From the NCBI RefSeq assembly GCF_012927445.1, contig NZ_JABBPD010000004.1, forward strand, positions 310,001-374,000: a stretch of 64,000 bases of DNA. The letters are read 5' to 3'. Every line of letters starts with the position of its first letter. Position 1 is the stretch's first letter. Below, one piece after another: positions 19,051 through 25,558 of this stretch. Both the position numbers and the translations under genes were made by a program. Under the pieces are notes generated by a model. The model was given only the letters and a program-made list of their open reading frames with translations, was not told where the DNA came from and searched no databases. Source of the DNA: Rhodoferax sp. (GTDB lineage: Bacteria > Pseudomonadota > Gammaproteobacteria > Burkholderiales > Burkholderiaceae_C).

Positions 19051-20031
19051 TCATCGCGACGAGGCACTGCTGCGGCGAGGTACCCCGGCCTCCAGCAAAC
19101 CGGTATGCGCCGTGACATGTTGGCGCCACGTTGGATCGCTTGCCATGTCGAGGGCGGCACGCAGCGTGTGCGACGGGCGATCCGTGCAGGCGAACATGAA
19201 TCCAATCGGCGTCATCACTTCCGGCCCCATGAGTGGCACAGCCTCCAATTCAGGGTAACCACGCAGAACACCCACCAGAGCCCCCGGCAAGATACTACTG
19301 ACGTCGCCCACCAACACACTCAAACCCAGTGTCAAAATTGAATTGGTCTCGATAACGGGCTTGATGCGGATGTCGGCCTGCTTAAACGCAGCGTCCACAA
19401 TCGCGCGATTGTGCATTTCCGGCGTCAACAGGCACAAAGGCAATCGCGCCGCCGCTTCCCACGACATGGGGCGCTCCACGATGCGCAAACCTGTCCTGGC
19501 TGGTTTTGCGGCCCGACGCAGTAAAAAATACCGTTCGGTGTACTGATCAATCGTCGAAATTTTGGCGGCCCGCGACTTGAGTCTGTCGGTGTAGCCGAGC
19601 GCCAGATCCAGGGACAGATTCTCCAAGCCCGCCTCAATCTCGGGCGAACTCATTGACCGCAGAATAAGCGACAGGCCTGGGTGACGCCCCTGTAACAGGC
19701 CCACAAACCGCGCTGCAATCGGCATCACAGAAGGTACCGCACCCAGCGTCAAAGAACCGACTGGCTGATCCGCCGCGCTCTTGAGGTCTTGCAGCAGCAG
19801 TTCCTGTTCATGCAGCATCCGTTGCGCGGTGACAAATATGCGCTCACCTTCGGGCGTGAAACTTTGAAAAGCGCGGCCCCGCTTGACGATGGCGGTACCA
19901 AACTCCTCCTCCAGCGCACGGATCGCATTGGACAAGGCCGGCTGCGTGATGTGACAGGCCTCGGCCGCGCGTCCGAAATGCTTGAGTTGATGCAGCGCCA
20001 CAAGGTAATGAAGTGAGGTGAACAAGCTCAT
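19051..20031 (-). CDS. LysR-family regulator of the formate module
   Basis: A DNA-binding regulator of 326 residues. The N-terminal winged helix-turn-helix (HFGRAAEACHITQPALSNAI) is at residues 18-38, followed by the periplasmic-binding-protein-like effector domain with GAVPSVMPI and VETNSILTLG. It is OxyR-like in organisation but lacks a clear pair of redox cysteines. It lies 147 bases upstream of the OFA transporter on the same strand, so it probably controls transporter, fds genes and itself. Similar LysR genes head fds operons in other betaproteobacteria. The effector is unknown; formate is the obvious candidate. Confidence 0.88.
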   Translation of the reverse strand: MSLFTSLHYLVALHQLKHFGRAAEACHITQPALSNAIRALEEEFGTAIVKRGRAFQSFTPEGERIFVTAQRMLHEQELLLQDLKSAADQPVGSLTLGAVPSVMPIAARFVGLLQGRHPGLSLILRSMSSPEIEAGLENLSLDLALGYTDRLKSRAAKISTIDQYTERYFLLRRAAKPARTGLRIVERPMSWEAAARLPLCLLTPEMHNRAIVDAAFKQADIRIKPVIETNSILTLGLSVLVGDVSSILPGALVGVLRGYPELEAVPLMGPEVMTPIGFMFACTDRPSHTLRAALDMASDPTWRQHVTAHTGLLEAGVPRRSSASSR

Positions 20032-20069
20032 TCGTGCTGAATCCTATTGGTCGTCGTCTTTGCGCACAC

Positions 20070-21986
20070 TCAGTCGTTGAGTTTGCGGTAAAGCGTTTGC
20101 CGACTGATGCCGAGGCGGCGAGCGGCTTGCGAGATGTTGCCGCAACTGCTTTCCAGCGCCTGCCGGATGGTCACGCGGGACAGTTCGTCCAGGTTTTGGG
20201 AGGCACCCGGCGCGCTGACGGCCGAGACCGTTGGCGCTGGTGTGGTGAGTTCCTCCACCACATCATCCGGCAAGTGCGACCAGTCAATACAGTCCTCATG
20301 CGGGTCCAGCATGGCGCTGGCCGTGCGCAGCATACCGGCGTATTGGCGCAGGTTGCCGGGCCACGGATGTTGACTCAAGCGCGCCAGCAAATCCGGCGCC
20401 AGATGAATGCCGCGCTCGGGGTTGATGTTGGCCAGCAAGCGCAGGGTGAGTGCAGAGAAATCAGTGCGCTCGCGCAGCGCCGGCAACTGGACGGTCAGGC
20501 CGTTGATGCGGTAATAAAGATCGCTGCGAAAGCGCCCCTGGTCGGCCATTTCGCGCAGCTTGCAATGGGTAGCGCAGATCAGCGCAAAGTCCACATCCAC
20601 CGGCCGCCCGCCGCCCAAAGGAGTGACCTGACGCTCCTGCAAGACGCGCAACAGGCGAGTCTGCATGGTCAGCGGCATGTCGCCAATTTCATCCAGAAAG
20701 AGCGTGCCAATATGGGCCTCGCGCAAACGGCCCAGGCCCCCTTCGCGCCGTGCGCCGGTAAAGGCACCCGGTGCGTAGCCGAACAGTTCCGCTTCAATCA
20801 GATTCTCCGGCAGGGCTGCGCAATTGATGGCGACAAACGGGCCGTTGCGGCGCGGGCCGCTCTCATGCACGGCGCGGGCAAACAACTCCTTGCCGACGCC
20901 CGATTCGCCCTGAATTAACACGGGGATCGGCTTGTCCGCGACACGCCGGGCCTTGTCCGCCGCGTTGCGCCATCGCAGGTCGCCGGTGTCGAGGCGGGCC
21001 AGCGCATCCACCGGTGCAGAAATGAGTTGATTGACGCGCGCCGCTGGCGCTGCCGGCAGCGCCGTTGCATCCAGATGCACCTGCACAAAAAGGGTCGAGC
21101 CGTCGAGCAGACGCACCTGCGTGGCCTGACCGGGGCGGCGCTTGTGGCGCGCGAGCAGTTCGTCCAGGCCCACATCCATCGTGCGGGCCAGTGGCGTGGC
21201 ACCCAGATCGGTTGCACCGAGGTGCAGCAGCGCCAGAGCGGCGCGATTGGCCCCCACGATCCAGCCGTCAATAGACAGGGCAATGATGCCTTCGGCCACG
21301 CTACCAATACCTTCCTGATAGGCGTGCAGATGCAGGCGAATATGCCGCTGGCAGGTGGCGGTCAACAGGCGGTTTTCGATCATGCTCGCCGCCATATTCA
21401 GCAGCCCCAGCGTGTGCGGATGCCCGCTGCGCTGGTCGCCCGAGATGTCGATCACCCCCATCAACTGCCCCATGGCGGACAGGATGGGCACCGCCGTGCA
21501 GGTGAGAAAGTCATTACGCTCAAAAAAATGTTCGGCACCGTGGATTTCGATGCCGCTGGCTTCGATCAAGGCGGTGCCAATGGCATTGGTGCCCCGGTGC
21601 TGCTCATGCCACGAGGCCCCGTTGGCCAGCGCCACGCGCTCGGCCTTGCCGAGAAAGTCGGCGTGACCCAAGGTATGCATCAGCGTGCCCTGGCTGTCGG
21701 CCAGAATGACCATGCCCTGGCTGTGGCGCACCTGCTCAAAGAGGTATTCCATCACGGGCCGGGAATGCGCCAGCAGATCATGGTTGCTCTCCAACGTGTG
21801 GCGCAAGCCACCGCCGCTGGCGTGTTCGGTCTCCAGCAGACGCCCGGCGGGCAGCAGGCCTGCCGCCAGGCTGCGCCGCCAGGAACGGGCCACGCGCTCG
21901 TCAACGCCTTCCGGCGGACAGTCGCCATGCTCCAGCAAATGCAAGCGCGCCTGGCGCAAAGCCGGCTCAAATTGAATGGGTTGCAC
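20070..21986 (-). CDS. acoR: Sigma54-dependent activator, AcoR type
   Basis: Activates sigma54 promoters, here probably that of the divergent aldehyde dehydrogenase. Domains in order: an N-terminal sensory part with a GAF domain (WHEQHRGTNAIGTALIE), a PAS-like segment, an AAA+ ATPase with Walker A GESGVGKE and the sigma54-contact loop GAFTGA, and a C-terminal Fis-type HTH (GNISQAARRLGISRQTLYRK). The likely start is GTG at 21986, 5 bases after AGGAG, giving 638 residues; the frame opens at 22073 but the extra leader has no family similarity. The usual signal for AcoR relatives is acetoin or an alcohol/aldehyde. The symbol is given by family, not by proven function. Confidence 0.9.
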   Translation of the reverse strand: MQPIQFEPALRQARLHLLEHGDCPPEGVDERVARSWRRSLAAGLLPAGRLLETEHASGGGLRHTLESNHDLLAHSRPVMEYLFEQVRHSQGMVILADSQGTLMHTLGHADFLGKAERVALANGASWHEQHRGTNAIGTALIEASGIEIHGAEHFFERNDFLTCTAVPILSAMGQLMGVIDISGDQRSGHPHTLGLLNMAASMIENRLLTATCQRHIRLHLHAYQEGIGSVAEGIIALSIDGWIVGANRAALALLHLGATDLGATPLARTMDVGLDELLARHKRRPGQATQVRLLDGSTLFVQVHLDATALPAAPAARVNQLISAPVDALARLDTGDLRWRNAADKARRVADKPIPVLIQGESGVGKELFARAVHESGPRRNGPFVAINCAALPENLIEAELFGYAPGAFTGARREGGLGRLREAHIGTLFLDEIGDMPLTMQTRLLRVLQERQVTPLGGGRPVDVDFALICATHCKLREMADQGRFRSDLYYRINGLTVQLPALRERTDFSALTLRLLANINPERGIHLAPDLLARLSQHPWPGNLRQYAGMLRTASAMLDPHEDCIDWSHLPDDVVEELTTPAPTVSAVSAPGASQNLDELSRVTIRQALESSCGNISQAARRLGISRQTLYRKLND

Positions 21987-22101
21987 GTCGTCTCCTGGGC
22001 AGACTTCTGTCTGCTTTTTATCATTAAAACTGCACCTATCGTATCCACCGACGCAAACACCAGCGATATGCAAGGTCGAACATAGTGGCCAGCCCCTCAG
22101 T

Positions 22102-22118
22102 TGTCTCGTTTTGAGACA
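22102..22118. promoter_or_regulatory. Inverted repeat, candidate enhancer site for the AcoR-type activator
   Basis: TGTCTC-N5-GAGACA is a perfect 6-bp inverted repeat in the divergent region, about 105 bases upstream of the sigma54 promoter. That spacing suits an upstream activating sequence. TGT-N11-ACA dyads of this form are typical for Fis-type activators. Confidence 0.55.
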
Positions 22119-22130
22119 GCTGTCACGGAA

Positions 22131-22142
22131 TGCAACGTTGCA
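22131..22142. promoter_or_regulatory. 12-bp perfect palindrome in the acoR-aldehyde dehydrogenase intergenic region
   Basis: TGCAACGTTGCA lies between the TGTCTC dyad and the sigma54 promoter. It could be a second operator. No protein can be assigned. Confidence 0.4.
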
Positions 22143-22213
22143 CCTACGGCAACGGGTCTCAGTTGATTTTAAAAACGTCTTTTAAATCAAGGCTCTGCTA
22201 TGTCTCATGGGTG

Positions 22214-22230
22214 TTGGCACGCGACTTGAT
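22214..22230 (+). promoter_or_regulatory. Sigma54 (-24/-12) promoter of the aldehyde dehydrogenase operon
   Basis: TTGGCACGCGACTTGAT fits TGGCAC-N5-TTGCT at all but one position (A for C in the -12 element). It lies 61 bases before the dehydrogenase ATG and downstream of a sigma54 activator gene, so context and sequence agree. Confidence 0.75.
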
Positions 22231-22290
22231 AGGTAGTTCATGCCCGCAAGGGAAACCCATTGAACCATCGCACAAAAACGAGGACACACC

Positions 22291-23811
22291 ATGATCTACG
22301 CAGCCCCCGGTACCGCCGACGCAAAAATCGCCTTCAAGGCGCACTACGACAATTTCATTGGTGGCCAATTTGTCGCCCCGGTCAAAGGCGAGTATTTTGA
22401 CGTTATTACCCCGATCACCGGCAAGCCCTACACCAAGGCCGCCCGTTCCGGTGCCGAAGACGTGGAACTGGCACTGGACGCCGCCCACGCTGCGGCCGAC
22501 GCCTGGGGCAAAACCTCGCCGACCGAGCGCTCCAACATCCTGCTGAAAATTGCCGACCGCCTGGAAGCCAACCTGGAACTGCTGGCCTACGCCGAAACCG
22601 TGGACAACGGCAAGCCGATCCGGGAAACCCTCAACGCCGACATTCCGCTCACCGTCGATCACTTCCGCTACTTTGCCGGCTGCGTCCGTGCGCAAGAAGG
22701 TGGCCTGAGCGATCTGGACGGCGACACCGTCGCCTATCACTTCCAGGAACCGCTGGGCGTGGTCGGCCAGATCATCCCCTGGAACTTCCCGATTTTGATG
22801 GCGGCCTGGAAGCTGGCGCCCGCCATTGGCGCCGGCAACTGCGTGGTGCTCAAGCCCGCCGAATCCACCCCGATCAGCATTCTGATCCTGGCCGAGCTGA
22901 TTGCCGACCTGCTGCCACCGGGCGTGCTCAACATCGTCAACGGCTACGGCCGCGAAGCCGGCATGCCGCTGGCGACCAGCAAGCGCATTGCCAAAATCGC
23001 CTTCACCGGCTCCACCTCCACCGGCCGCGTCATCGCCCAAGCCGCCGCCAACAACCTGATTCCGGCCACGCTGGAACTGGGCGGTAAATCGCCCAACATC
23101 TTCTTTGCCGATGTGATGGACAAGGACGACAGCTTTCTGGACAAAGCGATCGAAGGCATGGTGCTGTTTGCCTTCAACCAGGGCGAGGTCTGCACCTGCC
23201 CCTCGCGCGCCCTGATTCAAGAATCCATCTATGACAAGTTCATGGAACGCGTGCTCAAACGCGTGGCCGCCATCGTGCAAGGCAACCCGCTCGACACCGA
23301 CACCATGATGGGCGCGCAGGCCTCCAAAGAGCAGATGAGCAAGATCATGTCCTACCTTGATCTGGGCAAACAGGAAGGGGCCCAAGTGCTGATTGGCGGC
23401 GAGCAAGCGCACCTGACCGGCGATCTGGCGGGTGGCTACTACGTGCAGCCCACGCTGTTCAAGGGCCACAACAAGATGCGCATTTTCCAGGAAGAAATCT
23501 TCGGTCCGGTGCTGGCGGTGACGACCTTCAAGGATGAAGCCGAAGCCCTGGCAATTGCCAACGACACGCTGTACGGCCTGGGCGCCGGTGTCTGGAGCCG
23601 CAACGGCAATGTGGCCTACCGCATGGGCCGCGCCATCAAGGCCGGTCGCGTCTGGACCAACTGCTACCACGCCTACCCGGCCCACGCGGCTTTTGGCGGC
23701 TACAAAGAGTCCGGTGTCGGTCGTGAAAACCACAAGATGATGTTGAACCACTACCAGCAAACCAAAAATTTGCTGGTCAGCTACAGTGAAAGCAAACTCG
23801 GTTTCTTCTAA
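22291..23811 (+). CDS. NAD-dependent aldehyde dehydrogenase (ExaC/AcoD type)
   Basis: Oxidises acetaldehyde or another short aldehyde to the acid in the cytoplasm. Its 506 residues match group X/ExaC enzymes. Visible motifs are GQIIPWNFP, the NAD-binding [11 protein letters not shown], the general base in LELGGKSP, and the nucleophile cysteine in [12 protein letters not shown]. The C-terminal [19 protein letters not shown] is typical of the AcoD/ExaC branch. It is preceded by a sigma54 promoter and a divergent AcoR-type activator, and followed 145 bases later by a DUF779 gene, a known pairing for this enzyme type. The physiological substrate is inferred, not shown. Confidence 0.93.
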   Translation: MIYAAPGTADAKIAFKAHYDNFIGGQFVAPVKGEYFDVITPITGKPYTKAARSGAEDVELALDAAHAAADAWGKTSPTERSNILLKIADRLEANLELLAYAETVDNGKPIRETLNADIPLTVDHFRYFAGCVRAQEGGLSDLDGDTVAYHFQEPLGVVGQIIPWNFPILMAAWKLAPAIGAGNCVVLKPAESTPISILILAELIADLLPPGVLNIVNGYGREAGMPLATSKRIAKIAFTGSTSTGRVIAQAAANNLIPATLELGGKSPNIFFADVMDKDDSFLDKAIEGMVLFAFNQGEVCTCPSRALIQESIYDKFMERVLKRVAAIVQGNPLDTDTMMGAQASKEQMSKIMSYLDLGKQEGAQVLIGGEQAHLTGDLAGGYYVQPTLFKGHNKMRIFQEEIFGPVLAVTTFKDEAEALAIANDTLYGLGAGVWSRNGNVAYRMGRAIKAGRVWTNCYHAYPAHAAFGGYKESGVGRENHKMMLNHYQQTKNLLVSYSESKLGFF

Positions 23812-23955
23812 AAAAGACGCCAAGTTAGCCAAGCACGCAACGCGGTAACCCGACGGGACGGCCGCCGATTTCTGGTACGCCAGTATGAAGTGGACGCCCC
23901 GTTGGGTGATTGCGTTGCGAACGCCAACAAAGTTTCTTTTGAACCGGAGACAACC

Positions 23956-24327
23956 ATGGTTGACAAAGTCATTGCGACTGCGGCGGCGCTTGAACTCGTC
24001 GAGTTCCTCAAGCGCAAACACGGTGCACTGATGTTCCACCAGTCCGGTGGCTGCTGCGACAACAGCGCCGCCAATTGCTACCTGCCCGGTGAAATCACCA
24101 TGGGTGCGGGCGATGTTTATCTGGGTGACATCGGCGGCTGTCCGTTCTACATTGGCAAGTCGCAATATGCCTACTGGAAGCACACCCAACTCATCATCGA
24201 CGTGATCGAAGGCGTTGGCGGCACCTTCTCGCTCGAAGGGCCGGAGGGCAAGGCGTTTCACACACGCTCACGGGTGTTCAGCGAAGCGGAGTTGGTTGAG
24301 TTGAACCGGGAAGGCGAAGGTAAATAG
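23956..24327 (+). CDS. DUF779 family cysteine-rich protein
   Basis: A 123-residue protein of the uncharacterised DUF779 family. The conserved cysteine cluster SGGCCDNSAANCY sits near residue 33, with a further GDIGGCPFYI near residue 62 and KHTQLIIDVIEG. The cysteines suggest metal or Fe-S binding, unproven. Family members are usually found next to ExaC/AcoD-type aldehyde dehydrogenases, as here, so it probably matures or assists that enzyme. CGGAG lies 6 bases before ATG 23956; an in-frame upstream start at 23890 lacks family similarity. Confidence 0.88.
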   Translation: MVDKVIATAAALELVEFLKRKHGALMFHQSGGCCDNSAANCYLPGEITMGAGDVYLGDIGGCPFYIGKSQYAYWKHTQLIIDVIEGVGGTFSLEGPEGKAFHTRSRVFSEAELVELNREGEGK

Positions 24328-24381
24328 GCTCTACCGACCGTCCTTCTTGAGCAAGAAGCTATGTATTTAATAGCAAAAAAC
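24322..24381 (+). repeat. Short interspersed repeat, copy 1
   Basis: Matches the ~55-bp family whose best parts read GCCTCTAGCCCCCGT, then TGCGCAAGCAGCTAT and a TAGC end. This copy has GGCTCTACCGACCGTCCTTC, GAGCAAGAAGCTAT and TTTAATAGC. It lies between the DUF779 gene and higA. Confidence 0.65.
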
Positions 24382-24382
24382 T

Positions 24383-24691
24383 TCAAGACACCGCAGGCTG
24401 AAAAACCCGGATGCGCGGCGCGATCTTGTCGCGGCTCTCGCGCGTCACCATGCGCATGTCGTACTCGGTTTGCAGGTTCAGCCAGTAACGCGGCTCCATG
24501 CTGAAAAACAGGCCCAGACGCAGGGCCGTGTCCGCCGTGATGGGCCGTGCCCCATTCACGATATCGCTGATGCGGCTGGGCGGCACGTCCATGTCGGCCG
24601 CAAGTTGACGGGCCGTAATACCCAGCGGCTTCATGAACTCCTCCAGCAGGATTTCGCCAGGGTGAATTTCGTCAAGTAATTTTTGTGTCAT
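24383..24691 (-). CDS. higA: Antitoxin HigA
   Basis: An XRE-type DNA-binding antitoxin of 102 residues: IHPGEILLEEFMKPLGIT at the N-terminus, then the helix-turn-helix ARQLAADMDVPPSRISDIVNG and GLFFSMEPRYWLNLQ, the standard HigA pattern. It neutralises HigB and should repress the pair by binding the inverted repeat upstream of higB. Gene order toxin-first, 20 bases apart, is the reverse arrangement typical of higBA. Confidence 0.92.
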   Translation of the reverse strand: MTQKLLDEIHPGEILLEEFMKPLGITARQLAADMDVPPSRISDIVNGARPITADTALRLGLFFSMEPRYWLNLQTEYDMRMVTRESRDKIAPRIRVFQPAVS

Positions 24692-24711
24692 GTTGGGCCT
24701 CCAGATCCGAC

Positions 24712-24990
24712 TCAGTGGTAATCCACAATTTCCACACGATACGCACCGTCGTCATGCCAGACAAAGCACAGACGCCATTGGTCATTGATGCGAATGCTGT
24801 GCTGGCCCTTGCGGTTTCCCTTCAACGCTTCCAGCAGGTTGCCCGGTGGAATGCGCAAACTGTTCAATTCGGTAGCAGCATGCAGTTGCAGCAACTTGCG
24901 CCGCGCTACCCGTTCAATGTTTCTGAACCGGCCAACCACTTGACTATTGAACAAGGCCTCGGTGTCGGCACAGGTGAAAGAACGGATCAT
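24712..24990 (-). CDS. higB: Toxin HigB (RelE-fold mRNA interferase)
   Basis: A ribosome-dependent mRNA endonuclease of 92 residues. Family features are IRSFTCADTEALF, a basic central region (RKLLQLHAA), RIPPGNLLEALKGNRKGQHS and INDQWRLCFVW, which carry the catalytic basic/aromatic residues. It is the first gene of the higBA operon. All parts appear intact, so the pair is probably functional. Confidence 0.92.
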   Translation of the reverse strand: MIRSFTCADTEALFNSQVVGRFRNIERVARRKLLQLHAATELNSLRIPPGNLLEALKGNRKGQHSIRINDQWRLCFVWHDDGAYRVEIVDYH

Positions 24991-25014
24991 GGAGGAATTT
25001 TAATCTGAAAAATG

Positions 25015-25033
25015 GATTCCGTAAAACGGAATC
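25015..25033. promoter_or_regulatory. Candidate HigA operator
   Basis: GATTCCGT-AAA-ACGGAATC is a perfect 8-bp inverted repeat 25 bases upstream of the higB start, where an autorepressor site of a higBA operon is expected. Binding by HigA is inferred. Confidence 0.65.
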
Positions 25034-25039
25034 TGCAAC

Positions 25040-25453
25040 TCATTCTGACGCGGGCGGTGTCGTGTCACCATGCACCTTGGCGAAAGTCAGGATGATTTCG
25101 CGGATGAGTTTGCGCTGGGGCGCTGGCAGCTTGAGGAAGGCGTCGAAAGTTTCACGCTCCAGGTAGCCAACGCCTTCATCCCAGCGCTTGCGATGCTGCA
25201 GCACCGATTGCCGAACGGCCTCACCAAAACGCAACACCTCGGGCTCAATCTTGAGAATGCCAGCCAACACCAGAAGTTTGTCCTGTTCGGGAATCGCTTC
25301 ACCCCGCAGCCAGCGCGACACAGCCTGAAAACTGACCGAGCGCCCCCAGTAATTGGCATTGAACTGATTCAAAAGCACGCCCGGACGCGGCTCCAGACCA
25401 GCAGCCACCATCGCCGCCTGTAGCCGTTGGGAAAATTCGAGCTTGTTATTCAT
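25040..25453 (-). CDS. XRE-family transcriptional regulator
   Basis: A 137-residue protein whose start MNNKLEFSQRLQAAMVAAGL is typical of small helix-turn-helix regulators. The HTH region is about residues 35-60 (GRSVSFQAVSRWLRGEAIP). The C-terminal half, EVLRFGEAVRQSVLQ onward, is helical and probably mediates dimerisation. The frame continues upstream to 25681, but that part is antisense to the mod gene and unlike the family. It is divergent from the type III methyltransferase gene, and its start codon touches a 27-bp palindrome, so it may control itself and the restriction-modification operon. Confidence 0.82.
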   Translation of the reverse strand: MNNKLEFSQRLQAAMVAAGLEPRPGVLLNQFNANYWGRSVSFQAVSRWLRGEAIPEQDKLLVLAGILKIEPEVLRFGEAVRQSVLQHRKRWDEGVGYLERETFDAFLKLPAPQRKLIREIILTFAKVHGDTTPPASE

Positions 25454-25479
25454 GCCACTGAAATTAAATTTCAGTGGCA
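25453..25479. promoter_or_regulatory. 27-bp perfect palindrome, candidate operator of the XRE regulator
   Basis: TGCCACTGAAATT and its exact complement flank a central A (25466). The palindrome begins at the last base of the XRE start codon and lies about 80 bases upstream of mod. Occupation would block the XRE gene's translation-initiation region and possibly its promoter. Confidence 0.75.
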
Positions 25480-25496
25480 AATTTATTAAACTTCGT

Positions 25497-25538
25497 GTTG
25501 TACTATCGATTGAATACTTTGTTGAACTATCGATTGAA
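25497..25538 (+). repeat. Direct repeat in the mod leader
   Basis: GTTGTACTATCGATTGAA (25497-25514) and GTTGAACTATCGATTGAA (25521-25538) differ at one base and are spaced 24 bases start to start, just over two helical turns. They lie between the 27-bp palindrome and the mod start, a position suited to a second regulatory site. Confidence 0.6.
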
Positions 25539-25558
25539 CGAGGCATATCGCTTGTTCT

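Noticed and set aside
22198-24261. A long open frame (687 codons) on the minus strand opposite the aldehyde dehydrogenase and DUF779 genes
   Set aside because: It is a mirror frame of high-GC coding sequence; its protein is a repetitive mix of G, V, H and R without family motifs, while the plus strand encodes two clear families.
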